Source: Maritalea porphyrae (GTDB lineage: Bacteria; Pseudomonadota; Alphaproteobacteria; Rhizobiales; Devosiaceae). From it: a DNA stretch of 64,000 nucleotides. Position 1 is the stretch's first letter, and every line of letters begins with the position of its first letter. The DNA is taken from positions 374,039 through 438,038 of the forward strand of contig NZ_BSNI01000002.1 in NCBI RefSeq assembly GCF_030159895.1, in the 5' to 3' direction. The notes under the pieces are model-generated. The model was not told the origin of the DNA, made no database searches, and saw only the letters and a program-made list of their open reading frames with translations. The position numbers and the translations under genes are program-made. Of the stretch, positions 1 to 7,735 are shown in pieces.

Positions 1-171
1 CAACCCTTGCTTGGATTGATCCCGCAGCGTCGAAACCAAATTCGCCGCGTCATCAACAATGGCCGCACGGTCGGTCTCTGTCAGCCGGCTTTGCTGCACC
101 AATTGCTCAACGACTTTGCCCTCATCCGGCAGATAGTGTGCTCTAATCTCTTCGCGAATTTTGTCCAACAT
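1..171 (-). CDS. putA: Bifunctional proline dehydrogenase / P5C dehydrogenase, N-terminus only (cut by window edge)
   Basis: The leftward frame opens at ATG 169-171 and runs off the window edge, giving 57 residues beginning MLDKIREEIRAHYLPDE. This resembles the N-terminal part of alphaproteobacterial PutA, which oxidises proline to glutamate in two steps using FAD and NAD. The segment is too short to contain any catalytic domain, so the call rests on this N-terminal similarity and on the divergent neighbour, which looks like the PutR activator. putA-putR divergence is known from Agrobacterium and its relatives. The rest of the gene lies outside the window. Some other long protein with a similar helical start cannot be excluded. 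Confidence 0.72.
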   Translation of the reverse strand, partial: MLDKIREEIRAHYLPDEGKVVEQLVQQSRLTETDRAAIVDDAANLVSTLRDQSKQGL

Positions 172-300
172 CGGGCTCCACCCTTAATCTGACTGCAGCC
201 AATATAGCCGCAAAAACAAATAGTGAGGAGATCCTAGCAAATTCCGGACAGCCTATTGTCCCGTTGACAGTGAATTTGGAAGGCTTTCGTCCCGTAGTAC

Positions 301-340
301 ATCTATTTTTTGCCTTGTTTGTTCCACAAAAGTAATAGAT
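301..340. promoter_or_regulatory. Inverted repeat in the putA-putR divergent promoter region
   Basis: A perfect 7-base inverted repeat, ATCTATT at 301-307 and AATAGAT at 334-340, flanks a second shorter symmetry (TTTTG / CAAAA). It ends 9 bases before the putR start. Its position suits an operator for PutR, which as an Lrp-family protein would bind symmetric AT-rich DNA and control both itself and putA. The assignment is inference. Confidence 0.4.
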
Positions 341-349
341 ACAGATCAT

Positions 350-784
350 ATGGACCAGATAGACAAGAAAATCGTTCACGCGCTTTCCGCAAATGCACGC
401 CTCTCAATGGCGGAATTGGCAGATAAAGTCGGCTTATCGAAAAGCCCAACCCAGGCGCGGGTGAAAAAGCTTGAACGGGATGGGATTATTCTGGGCTATG
501 GCGCGCGGATCAATTTTGAAAAAACCGGCAGAGGACATATTGCCTTTGTGCAGGTAACACTGAACGACACCCGCGCCGCTGCGCTTGATGCGTTCAACGA
601 TGCCGTGCGGCAAACCCCTGAAATTGCGCAATGCCACATGATTGCAGCAAGCTTTGACTATTTATTGAAAGTCAGAACCAAAGACATTTCAGCCTATCGA
701 CGGGTTTTGGGCGAAGTCATCTCCGCCCTGCCCCATGTGGCGCAAACCTCGACATTTGTGGCGATGGAAACCGTAAAAGAGTAG
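350..784 (+). CDS. putR: Lrp/AsnC-family regulator of proline catabolism (PutR)
   Basis: This 144-residue protein has an N-terminal AsnC-type helix-turn-helix (about residues 1-60) and a C-terminal RAM ligand-binding domain (about 65-140). The stretch reading HMIAASFDYLLKVRT, followed by a PHVAQTSTFVAMETVK end, closely resembles PutR of rhizobia and Agrobacterium. PutR responds to proline and activates the divergent putA. The start is an ATG next to the putative operator. A general Lrp paralogue is the alternative, but the divergent putA-like frame favours PutR. Confidence 0.85.
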   Translation: MDQIDKKIVHALSANARLSMAELADKVGLSKSPTQARVKKLERDGIILGYGARINFEKTGRGHIAFVQVTLNDTRAAALDAFNDAVRQTPEIAQCHMIAASFDYLLKVRTKDISAYRRVLGEVISALPHVAQTSTFVAMETVKE

Positions 785-790
785 CTGGAA

Positions 791-1729
791 CTAGCCGGTA
801 GATGTTGGACGGTCAAAGACCCGACGTCCAAAGCCACTTTCGGTCAAAGCCACCAACATGCGCGCACTCTTGCCCCGATCGTCAAGGTAAGGGTTCAACT
901 CAACCAAATCCATCGAGCTCATCAATCCGCTATCGCAGATCATTTCCATCGCCAAATGCGCTTCGCGATAGGTCGCACCGCCTGGAACCGTTGTGCCAAC
1001 ACCGGGTGCAAATTGCGGATCAAGGAAATCCACATCAAGACTCACGTGAAACATCGCATCGTCCGCACGAACCGCGTCCAAAACGCCATTGATTAGCGCA
1101 ACAACACCGCGCTCATCAATCCGACGCATATCCATTACATTGACGCCACGTTTGAGCAGCAAGGTGCCCTCATCTTCATCAATCGAGCGCGCACCAAATA
1201 CGTGATAATTCTTTGGATCTACAGGATGAATAGGCTCGTCAAGTACGCCATCAAAGCCGGGTTCACCACAGAACAGAGCGGCAGACATGCCGTGCATGTT
1301 TCCTGAGGTTGAAGTGTCCGGGGTATTATAATCAGGGTGTGCATCGAGCCACAAAACATGCAACTTCTTTCCCTGCTCTGCTGCATATTTGGCAACGCCA
1401 GTCACTGACCCCATTGAAAGGGAATGGTCACCGCCCATAAATATCGGCGTGGCACCAGATTTTAGAGCTTCATAACCTTGGCGGTTGAGTGCGCGGGCAA
1501 AGCCTGCCACTTCATTTTCATGATGGGTCGCGCCTGCCAATTTGAGCGACACCTGGTCCGGTGTCACATCCCCTAGATCGCGCACCTCAACCCCAAGATC
1601 GGCTAACGATGTGGCCAAGCCCGCAACCCGCAATGCAGCGGGCCCCATAATACAACCCGAAAGTCCTGCGCCGCCGTCAACAGGCGCGCCGATCAGCGCA
1701 ACTGACCCGCGTGAAGTATGCTCAACCAT
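791..1729 (-). CDS. rocF: Arginase
   Basis: The 312-residue product hydrolyses arginine to ornithine and urea. It shows the ureohydrolase metal-binding motifs in order: GGDHSLSMGS near residue 100, DAHPDYNTPDTSTSGNMHG near 130, and SLDVDFLDPQFAPGVGT near 230. These supply the His and Asp ligands of the binuclear manganese site. The N-terminus (ALIGAPVDGGAGLSGC) is typical of arginase rather than agmatinase. The gene starts at ATG 1727-1729 with an AGGGT-like ribosome site and is divergent from a second Lrp-type gene at 1879. Ornithine from this step can feed into proline and then PutA, so the first 2.3 kb forms an arginine/proline catabolic cluster. Confidence 0.93.
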   Translation of the reverse strand: MVEHTSRGSVALIGAPVDGGAGLSGCIMGPAALRVAGLATSLADLGVEVRDLGDVTPDQVSLKLAGATHHENEVAGFARALNRQGYEALKSGATPIFMGGDHSLSMGSVTGVAKYAAEQGKKLHVLWLDAHPDYNTPDTSTSGNMHGMSAALFCGEPGFDGVLDEPIHPVDPKNYHVFGARSIDEDEGTLLLKRGVNVMDMRRIDERGVVALINGVLDAVRADDAMFHVSLDVDFLDPQFAPGVGTTVPGGATYREAHLAMEMICDSGLMSSMDLVELNPYLDDRGKSARMLVALTESGFGRRVFDRPTSTG

Positions 1730-1752
1730 AAATGTACCCTAGCTCTTTTTGC

Positions 1753-1772
1753 CCAGAACTCTTTGTTTCTGG
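1753..1772. promoter_or_regulatory. Inverted repeat between rocF and its divergent Lrp-type regulator
   Basis: A perfect 6-base inverted repeat, CCAGAA at 1753-1758 and TTCTGG at 1767-1772 with 8 bases between, lies about 24 bases upstream of rocF in the divergent gap. It may be an operator for the Lrp-type protein encoded at 1879. The repeat is short, so the role is uncertain. Confidence 0.3.
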
Positions 1773-1878
1773 TTATAGCCAGCATAGAACCCAATTGCGT
1801 ACAACGAATAGATGGAAATATGTGCAAATCTGATATATCCTTTGTCAAAATGCTGCACCAAAATGAGCAAAATGATCA

Positions 1879-2313
1879 ATGGATGACCTCGATAACAAAC
1901 TAATCTCACTGTTGCGCCACGATGCCCGCACGCCTATTGCAACTATTGCGATGACGCTCAATATCTCACGCGCAACCGCAAAGTCGCGCATCGACCGGCT
2001 GGTCGGCACGGGTGTAATTGCTGGCTTTACAATCATCACTGGCTCACCCAGCGATGACAAATCCATTCATGCCATTGCGTTGATTGAGGTGGGAGGACGC
2101 AGCGCCGACGCGGTGGTGCGCTCTATGATGGGCCTGCCACAAGTGCGCTCTTTGCACACCACCAACGGCAAGTGGGATCTAATTGCTGAGCTGGAGACCG
2201 CAGACTTAATCGAGTTTGATGATGTCTTACGCCGTATTCGTTTGATTGAAGGGGTGTCGCTCACCGAAACCAATATTTTGCTGGCACCGAAAAAATCAAA
2301 ACTAGATCGATAA
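1879..2313 (+). CDS. Lrp/AsnC-family regulator, probably of arginase
   Basis: This 144-residue protein has an AsnC-type helix-turn-helix in the first 60 residues (DNKLISLLRHDARTPIATIA, then a recognition helix with SRATAKSRI) and a C-terminal RAM fold. It is divergent from rocF, and its best-fitting role is an arginine- or ornithine-responsive activator, as ArgR-type Lrp proteins act on arginase genes in Agrobacterium. It is about the same length as PutR two genes away but differs in sequence along its whole length. It is followed at once by a hairpin terminator. The regulatory target is inferred from position only. Confidence 0.78.
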   Translation: MDDLDNKLISLLRHDARTPIATIAMTLNISRATAKSRIDRLVGTGVIAGFTIITGSPSDDKSIHAIALIEVGGRSADAVVRSMMGLPQVRSLHTTNGKWDLIAELETADLIEFDDVLRRIRLIEGVSLTETNILLAPKKSKLDR

Positions 2314-2343
2314 AAAGGGCGCTGCTTGCGCAGCACCCTTTTA
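2312..2343 (+). terminator. Rho-independent terminator after the arginase regulator
   Basis: A GC-rich stem (AAAGGGCGCTGC pairing with GCAGCACCCTTT, one mismatch, four-base loop) is followed by T residues. It starts at the stop codon of the Lrp-type gene. The A-rich left side means it could also act for leftward transcription from the fasciclin genes. Confidence 0.75.
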
Positions 2344-2372
2344 AAATGCCTCTTCATGCGATGTTGAAGAGC

Positions 2373-2861
2373 TTAGTCAGATGGCAAAATCACTTTGTCG
2401 ATCACATGGATCACACCATTGTCTGCCATAATGTCCGCCGTAATCACTTTCGCATCGTCAATCATAACACTGCCATTTTCCACACCAACAGCGAGCAAAA
2501 TATCGCCGCCTTGCTTAATGGTTTTCACGTGGATCGTACGACCAGGTAACATGTTGGATGTAAATTTACGTGGCAGAACATGGTATGAAAGAATGTCGAT
2601 CAGCTGTTGCTTGTTCTCTGGCTTCAAAAGCGTTTCCACTGTGCCCGCTGGCAAAGCTGCGAACGCTTCATCAGTTGGTGCAAATACTGTTAAGTTTTCA
2701 CCATCGGCCAACGCACCGGCCAAACCTGCAGCGCCTGCTGCTGCCAAAAGTGTGTTAAAAACACCCGCTTCTTGCGCTGTTTCCACAATATTACCCGCAT
2801 AAGCTGCCGGGGCTGAAATAACGCCTAGTCCTAAAACGGCGCTCAAAAGAATCTTCCGCAT
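2373..2861 (-). CDS. Secreted fasciclin (FAS1) domain protein, copy 1
   Basis: The 162-residue product has a signal peptide ending in AAYA-GN and a single FAS1 domain with the family's two conserved stretches: LTVFAPTDEAFAALP near residue 60 and NGVIHVIDKVILP at the C-terminus. FAS1 domains act in adhesion at the cell surface or in the periplasm. I place the start at ATG 2859-2861 because GGAG sits just upstream and the signal peptide follows directly. An in-frame upstream start would add ten residues before it. The gene lies immediately downstream of a close paralogue, with near-identity over residues 24-97 and divergence afterwards. Confidence 0.88.
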   Translation of the reverse strand: MRKILLSAVLGLGVISAPAAYAGNIVETAQEAGVFNTLLAAAGAAGLAGALADGENLTVFAPTDEAFAALPAGTVETLLKPENKQQLIDILSYHVLPRKFTSNMLPGRTIHVKTIKQGGDILLAVGVENGSVMIDDAKVITADIMADNGVIHVIDKVILPSD

Positions 2862-2926
2862 ATTAATCTCCGAAATTGGAATACTGTGCAAATGCGGCCC
2901 TATTCAACGAGCTGCCCTCATTTGCT

Positions 2927-2954
2927 AAACAAAGAAGGCGGCCAGTTGACCGCC
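2927..2954 (-). terminator. Terminator-like hairpin between the tandem fasciclin genes
   Basis: Read leftward, GGCGG pairs with CCGCC around an eight-base loop, followed by a T-rich run. It lies 21 bases beyond the end of the second fasciclin gene and 66 bases before the next start, so it could end or attenuate transcription between the two copies. Confidence 0.55.
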
Positions 2955-2974
2955 CCCATAATTACAATTTGACC

Positions 2975-3463
2975 TTAGTCAGATGGCAAAATCACTTTGT
3001 CGATCACATGGATTACACCATTGTCTGCCATCACATCAGCAGTCACGACTGTGGCACCATCGACCATCACTTTGCCGCCCATCACGGAAACGGTCACTGT
3101 TTCATCACCACCCTTTTTCAAGGTTGCTACATCATTCGTGCCCGCTGGCAATTCAGATGATGTAATTTTTACAGGCAGAACATGGTATGAAAGAATGTCG
3201 ATCAGCTGTTGCTTGTTCTCTGGCTTCAAAAGGGTTTCCACTGTGCCTTCTGGCAATGCTGCGAACGCTTCGTCAGTTGGCGCAAAAACGGTTAGGTTTT
3301 CGCCGTCGGCCAACGCACCGGCCAAACCTGCAGCGCCTGCTGCTGCCAATAGTGTGTTGAATGCACCCGCTTCTTGAGCTGTTTCCACAATATTGCCCGC
3401 ATAAGCTGCTGGGGCTACCGCTACGCTCAATGCCAAAGCTGCACCAATAATTGATTTCCGCAT
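2975..3463 (-). CDS. Secreted fasciclin (FAS1) domain protein, copy 2
   Basis: This protein has 162 residues with a signal peptide ending AAYA-GN and one FAS1 domain. It matches the downstream copy almost residue for residue from IVETAQEAG to LSYHVLP and again at the C-terminus (MADNGVIHVIDKVILPSD), but differs across residues 98-140. The start ATG 3461-3463 has GGAG eight bases upstream. The two genes look like a recent tandem duplication in which the middle of the domain has diverged. A third FAS1 protein is encoded at 36278. The function is not known; surface adhesion or a biofilm role is the general expectation for the family. Confidence 0.88.
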   Translation of the reverse strand: MRKSIIGAALALSVAVAPAAYAGNIVETAQEAGAFNTLLAAAGAAGLAGALADGENLTVFAPTDEAFAALPEGTVETLLKPENKQQLIDILSYHVLPVKITSSELPAGTNDVATLKKGGDETVTVSVMGGKVMVDGATVVTADVMADNGVIHVIDKVILPSD

Positions 3464-3695
3464 GATGTATCTCCAAGTTCGTTTTCAAAACCCAAACCGT
3501 GGGTCACCGTTGCACGATTGACGTGTCGGAGAGGGTTACGGGGCTTTGAGCAAACTGGATCGATAACAAATTTGTTGAAAATCGTGCGTGATCTGTTGCG
3601 CGCGCTCATACGTAGAAACGCGCACGCGCGCGGAGCGCGAGTCAGAAATGCGGTATTATTCGCACTTAAAATAGTTCTGCTATTGGGAGAAAATT

Positions 3696-3770
3696 TGGAG
3701 CGGGCGATGAGATTCGAACTCACGACCCCAACCTTGGCAAGGTTGTGCTCTACCACTGAGCTACGCCCGC
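3696..3770 (-). tRNA. tRNA-Gly (anticodon GCC)
   Basis: Reading leftward from 3770, the sequence folds as a standard tRNA: acceptor GCGGGCG pairing with CGCCCGC, D arm GCTC...GAGC, anticodon stem CAACC/GGTTG with loop TTGCCAA, TTCGAAT in the T loop, then discriminator T and an encoded CCA at 3696-3698. The anticodon GCC is at 3736-3738, reading glycine codons GGC and GGU. Confidence 0.96.
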
Positions 3771-4023
3771 ATCCGTACCAAGCCTATGTGCGTTTTTTTC
3801 AACGTGGCTGGTGCGCGCTTATATGCCCAAACCTTTTAGCAATTGCAAGCCATATTTTTCACCTTTTTTGACTCAAACAAAAAAAACCATGATCACGCGG
3901 CAAAATTACCCCCGAAATTGAAAATTGATTGGCCCCAAGGCCTAGCCAGCGCCTTGTTTTTGTCGCAAGAAAGAACCAAATTGGCAATCAATCGCAAAAC
4001 GCAAATTCGATGAATGGAATTCA
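3771..4023. other. Non-coding gap with a hairpin before the thioredoxin gene
   Basis: No gene is visible here. The one structure I see is a short hairpin, CAAGGC at 3936-3941 and GCCTTG at 3951-3956, followed by five T residues. It sits about 65 bases before the thioredoxin start and would be in its leader if transcription begins upstream. It may be an attenuator or a chance terminator-like fold. Confidence 0.35.
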
Positions 4024-4956
4024 ATGATAACCTCAGATCTTATTAATGGTGCCGCGCCAGCGCAATCAGCGGATCTGATAAAAGATTCGGACACGCAGAA
4101 TTTTGCGGCAGATGTACTTGAAGCCTCTCAGCAAGTTCCAGTTCTTGTTGACTTCTGGGCACCATGGTGTGGCCCGTGCAAGCAATTGGGCCCAATGATT
4201 GAGCGCGCGGTAACAAATGCTGGCGGCAAGGTAAAATTGGTCAAAGTTGATATCGACCAAAACCAAGCCATTGCTGGGCAAATGGGCATCCAATCCATCC
4301 CTGCAGTTATTGCCTTTGTTGGCGGTCGCCCGGTTGATGGATTTATGGGCGCGATCCCTGAAAGCGAAATCAACGCCTTTATTGACAAGGTACTTAAGGC
4401 TGCCCCCCCTGCTCCAGAAGATCCTGCGGCGCAAATCGCAGCGGCGCTTGAACAAGCTCAGGGCGCAATGGATGCTGGCGACTTTGCCACCGCCTCCCAA
4501 ATTTACTCGCAAATTTTGCAATTCGATCAGCAAAACGATGAAGCGATTATCGGCATCGCAACGATTCACGTGAAACTTGGCGATAATGACAAAGCACAAC
4601 AGACATTAATGGCCGTGAGTGAAGAAGGGCAAATGCTTGAAAGCTATCAAAAGCTGAACGCGGCGCTAAATTTGGCGGCGGAAGCTGAAGGGCTTGAAGA
4701 AACCGATGCGCTTGAAGCCAAACTCGCTGCCGATCCAGAAAATCACCAAATGCGCTTTGATCTCGCAATTGCTTACAATGCGGCTGGTGACAAGTTAAAA
4801 GCTGCTGAAAACTTGGTGGCGATCATCAAAAAGGATCGCGACTGGAATGAAGACGGTGCGCGCACAAAGCTTTTGGAGCTGTTTGAAGCCTGGGGACCGA
4901 TGGACCCTGCATCCGTCAAAGGCCGTCGCATGCTGTCGGCTGTGCTTTTCAGCTAA
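4024..4956 (+). CDS. cnoX: Thioredoxin-TPR protein (CnoX/YbbN family)
   Basis: The 310-residue protein has an N-terminal thioredoxin fold with the redox motif WCGPC near residue 48 and the cis-proline loop IQSIPAVIAF near 98. A helical tetratricopeptide-like region fills residues 130-310 (repeats such as AMDAGDFATASQIYSQIL). This architecture is that of CnoX/YbbN, a cytoplasmic holdase that guards proteins from oxidation and hands them to GroEL or DnaK. No signal peptide is present, consistent with a cytoplasmic location. It heads a short rightward run with the LON-domain and Trm112-like genes, an order shared with rhizobia. Confidence 0.88.
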   Translation: MITSDLINGAAPAQSADLIKDSDTQNFAADVLEASQQVPVLVDFWAPWCGPCKQLGPMIERAVTNAGGKVKLVKVDIDQNQAIAGQMGIQSIPAVIAFVGGRPVDGFMGAIPESEINAFIDKVLKAAPPAPEDPAAQIAAALEQAQGAMDAGDFATASQIYSQILQFDQQNDEAIIGIATIHVKLGDNDKAQQTLMAVSEEGQMLESYQKLNAALNLAAEAEGLEETDALEAKLAADPENHQMRFDLAIAYNAAGDKLKAAENLVAIIKKDRDWNEDGARTKLLELFEAWGPMDPASVKGRRMLSAVLFS

Positions 4957-4980
4957 GCCCTTTTAAGGTAATATATCTTT

Positions 4981-5640
4981 ATGGGCTCTTCAAAAAACGA
5001 CAAGCTTGTCGCAACAAAAACGGTCTCACTATTTCCACTTGAAGGCGCGCTGTTATTTCCGCGCGCTGTGCTGCCGCTCAATATTTTTGAACCGCGTTAT
5101 TTGCAAATGGTCGACGATGCTTTTGCCACCAATCGACTGATTGGCCTCATCCAGCCACAAAACGATGGTGATGAAGCTGACAAGCCAGAGCTTCAATCCA
5201 TCGGCACATTGGGTAAAATCACCCACTTTGAAGAAATCGAAGAAGATCGCTACATGATCGGTTTAACCGGACTTTGCCGGTTTGCGCTTGAAAGCGAGCA
5301 AGACCAATCCGGTTTGCCTTATCGCGTGGGCAACATAAGCACCTCAGCCTTCAAAACCGATTTGATTGCCGGTTTCGGCGAAAACAATATTGATCGCGCC
5401 CGCTTTGTGAACTTGCTGCGCTCTTACGCTGAATTTGCAGATTTTGAATTGGATTGGGACGAGATCAACGAAGCTGGCTTGGAAGATCTGATCAACACAT
5501 GTTCGATGGCCAGCCCATATGCAGCGCGTGAAAGACAAGCCCTATTGGAAGCTGAGACGTTGGCCACCCGTGCTGAAATGCTCATGGCGTTTGCTGAGAT
5601 CGAAATGTCGCGCCAAGACGCCAACATCACCATGCAATAA
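4981..5640 (+). CDS. LON peptidase N-terminal (substrate-binding) domain protein
   Basis: This is a 219-residue stand-alone LON substrate-binding domain: FPLEGALLFPRAVLPLNIFEPRYLQMVDDAF near the N-terminus is the family signature. It lacks the ATPase and protease parts of Lon, so it cannot degrade proteins itself. Such proteins are common in alphaproteobacteria and their biochemical role is not established. The gene follows cnoX by 24 bases and overlaps the start of the next gene by one base (TAATG), so the three are probably cotranscribed. Confidence 0.9.
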   Translation: MGSSKNDKLVATKTVSLFPLEGALLFPRAVLPLNIFEPRYLQMVDDAFATNRLIGLIQPQNDGDEADKPELQSIGTLGKITHFEEIEEDRYMIGLTGLCRFALESEQDQSGLPYRVGNISTSAFKTDLIAGFGENNIDRARFVNLLRSYAEFADFELDWDEINEAGLEDLINTCSMASPYAARERQALLEAETLATRAEMLMAFAEIEMSRQDANITMQ

Positions 5641-5855
5641 TGACCAAGCAATCTCCAAAACTTGACCCAAAGATGCTGGAGATGATGGTGTGCCCATTCA
5701 CCAAGACCCGGCTCGAATGGTCAAAAGACAAAAGTGAATTGATATCCTATGCCGCGCGGCTGGCATTTCCAATTCGCAACAATGTGCCTCTGTTGATATT
5801 GGACGAGGCGCGACAGCTCAATGACGAAGAGCAGCGTAACCCCAATCAGAAATAA
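5640..5855 (+). CDS. Trm112/YcaR-like small protein
   Basis: This 71-residue protein belongs to the Trm112-like (UPF0434/YcaR) family, recognisable from LDPKMLEMMVCPFTKTRL and the FPIRNNVPLLILDEAR end. Eukaryotic Trm112 activates methyltransferases. The bacterial family has no agreed function, although a partner role is suspected. Only one cysteine of the usual zinc-binding set is present (MVCPFTK), so zinc binding is doubtful. Its start codon overlaps the stop of the LON gene, implying translational coupling. Confidence 0.85.
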   Translation: MTKQSPKLDPKMLEMMVCPFTKTRLEWSKDKSELISYAARLAFPIRNNVPLLILDEARQLNDEEQRNPNQK

Positions 5856-5870
5856 TTTGAAACCAAGCCG

Positions 5871-7094
5871 CTAGATCGGCCGCCCGCTGAGCAAGCGCGG
5901 GCCATTGCTTTGGGCAGCGGCAGCATGCCCAATGAAGGCATTTTTGAGAATGGGTAGTCGATCCACCACCCCAAGCCCAAAGTCGCGCAACACCCGAAGC
6001 GGAGGCAAATTGTTTGAAAACAACTTGTTTAGTCCATCGGTTGCAACAGCCATTAGGCCAATATCAACCCGGCGCCACTTCTCATAGCGCTCTAATACGG
6101 CTTCGTGACCAATATCTTCGCCGTGCCGCATGGCGAGGATTAACACTTCAGCCAAAGCCGCCACATCCTTGATACCCAAATTCATGCCCTGCCCCGCAAT
6201 CGGGTGCACCACATGAGCAGCATCGCCGATAAGCGCAACTCGATTAGCGAAAAAACTCTTGGCAATTTGCAACTTCAAAGGAAAGGCCTGCAATGGCGCT
6301 TCCACTGTGACCTTGCCAAAGCTTGACCCCATACGCTTTTCAATTTCCCTCGCGACAGCATCCAAATCCATATCCAAATATTGCTGAACATCTTGGCTAC
6401 ATTCCGTCCAAACCAAGCTCGAGCGTTTGTTGGGCAGAGGCAAAGTGGCAAAAGGACCTGCGGGTAGAAAATGCTCGTAAGCGATTTGATGATGATCTAG
6501 TTCGTGCGCAAAAGTCGTCACGATACCTGACTGTTTATAATCGTGCCCAACGGTGCCAATTTTCATCCGCTCACGAAGGGCAGAACGCGCGCCATCTGCG
6601 GCGATCACCAAACTGGTTTCGATCTGCGTGCCATCTTCCAACGTCACATCCACATGCGAAGCTTCAAACTCAAAGTCTGTGGCGGGGTTTGGCGCAAAAA
6701 TCTCAACACCTGATTCTTCAACAGCGTCGATCAACGCTTTCAACGTCACACGATTAGGCACCATATGCGCAAACGGCTTGCCCGGTTTCACATCACCTTC
6801 GAATTTAAGGAACAAGGGGCGGAAAATATCCGCATCATCACTATCGGTGATTTTCATGCCCTTGATGGGTTCGGCTTCGCTCGTCATTTGATCCCAAACG
6901 CCGAGCGCCTCAAATACCGATGTGACCCCCAGCGCCAAGGCCGAAGAGCGCTCATCCTTGGGGACCACCAAGGGGCGCACATCATTAATGGCAACCCGCA
7001 TTTCAGGCGAGAATCGTTTTAGCGCTAACGCCATGGTCAAACCCACTGGCCCTGCCCCAACAATCATCACGTCAAATTTTGCTGTCTTCGCCAT
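5871..7094 (-). CDS. UbiH/UbiF/COQ6-family FAD-dependent hydroxylase
   Basis: The roughly 407-residue flavoprotein monooxygenase has the FAD-binding GAGPVGL near its N-terminus, a middle DGARSALR motif, and GDAAHVVHPIAGQGMNLGIKDV near residue 300, the ribityl-binding signature of ubiquinone-ring hydroxylases. Its likely job is one of the ring hydroxylations in ubiquinone synthesis; which position cannot be told from sequence. Three consecutive ATGs lie at 7092-7100. I take the innermost, which has GAGA at a normal distance, and treat the upstream in-frame extension as untranslated. It converges with the Trm112-like gene. Confidence 0.87.
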   Translation of the reverse strand: MAKTAKFDVMIVGAGPVGLTMALALKRFSPEMRVAINDVRPLVVPKDERSSALALGVTSVFEALGVWDQMTSEAEPIKGMKITDSDDADIFRPLFLKFEGDVKPGKPFAHMVPNRVTLKALIDAVEESGVEIFAPNPATDFEFEASHVDVTLEDGTQIETSLVIAADGARSALRERMKIGTVGHDYKQSGIVTTFAHELDHHQIAYEHFLPAGPFATLPLPNKRSSLVWTECSQDVQQYLDMDLDAVAREIEKRMGSSFGKVTVEAPLQAFPLKLQIAKSFFANRVALIGDAAHVVHPIAGQGMNLGIKDVAALAEVLILAMRHGEDIGHEAVLERYEKWRRVDIGLMAVATDGLNKLFSNNLPPLRVLRDFGLGVVDRLPILKNAFIGHAAAAQSNGPRLLSGRPI

Positions 7095-7305
7095 CATCAT
7101 TTCTCGCAAATCATCTGTAGTGCATTCTAATCTCTTTCCCTGCACGGGCAAGAACTGCTTTGTCGCACGCTGTTCATTTTTTAGTCACTGATTTGATTCT
7201 GCACATAAATTAATCATTAGTGAAAATGCGTAGCTGCAGACCAATTGAGTCTTAGATCCCGATTCAAGCAAAAGATTCAACAATTTAGATAGTTACAATT
7301 CAGTT

Positions 7306-7321
7306 TGGCACGCAACTTGTT
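7306..7321 (+). promoter_or_regulatory. Sigma-54 (-24/-12) promoter of glnK-amtB
   Basis: The sequence TGGCACG, four bases, then TTGTT fits the RpoN consensus TGGCACG-N4-TTGCW, with GG at 7307-7308 and the TTG of the -12 element at 7317-7319. It lies about 45 bases before glnK. Nitrogen-limitation control through NtrC is the usual arrangement for glnK-amtB. Confidence 0.82.
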
Positions 7322-7364
7322 GGGTAAGGGGCAGGAAAAACGCCGCTTGCAAAGGATTTTGCTC

Positions 7365-7703
7365 ATGAAACTACTCGCTGCAATCATCAAACCCTCTCGC
7401 TTGGACGCTGTGCGCAATGCCCTCAGCGCCAAGGACATTCATGGCATGACCGTCACCGAGGTGCGCGGTTATGGTCGTCAAAAAGGCCACACAGAAATTT
7501 ATCGCGGCGCCGAATATGCCGTGAACTTCATCCCAAAACTCAAAGTGGAAGTCGCAGTAACTGCCGATCAACTCAGCGAAGTGATCGACTTGGTGTCTGA
7601 AGCCGCTCGTTCGGGCCGCATCGGTGACGGCAAGATTTTTGTTCTCGACTTGGAAGACGCAATCCGCATCCGCACAGGCGAACGCGGCACGGAAGCACTT
7701 TGA
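7365..7703 (+). CDS. glnK: Nitrogen regulatory PII protein GlnK
   Basis: The 112-residue PII signal protein begins MKLLAAIIKPSRLDAVR. The T-loop tyrosine used for uridylylation is at residue 51 (YRGAEYAVNF), and the C-terminal signature GDGKIFVLDLEDAIRIRTGE completes the ATP and 2-oxoglutarate site. I place the start at ATG 7365 because PII proteins begin there, although the frame is open upstream. Adjacent amtB and the sigma-54 promoter identify it as the GlnK type, which plugs the ammonium channel when nitrogen is plentiful. Confidence 0.95.
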   Translation: MKLLAAIIKPSRLDAVRNALSAKDIHGMTVTEVRGYGRQKGHTEIYRGAEYAVNFIPKLKVEVAVTADQLSEVIDLVSEAARSGRIGDGKIFVLDLEDAIRIRTGERGTEAL

Positions 7704-7735
7704 ACCCATTGAAGGACATTTTGGAGGTCCAAAAA

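Noticed and set aside
1038-1053. parS-like sequence inside rocF (13 of 16)
   Set aside because: Three mismatches and a location about 28 kb from the origin; too weak to list as a site, although it also contains GANTC.
3590-3650. GC-rich repetitive stretch with many CGCG steps near the tRNA
   Set aside because: No regular repeat unit or foldable RNA that I could support; probably a low-complexity intergenic patch.
4562-4577. parS-like sequence inside the thioredoxin gene (13 of 16)
   Set aside because: Three mismatches within coding sequence; kept only as context for the GANTC observation.
4066-4599. Leftward open frame opposite the thioredoxin-TPR gene
   Set aside because: Shadow of a well-supported gene with WCGPC motif; no family features in the antisense product.
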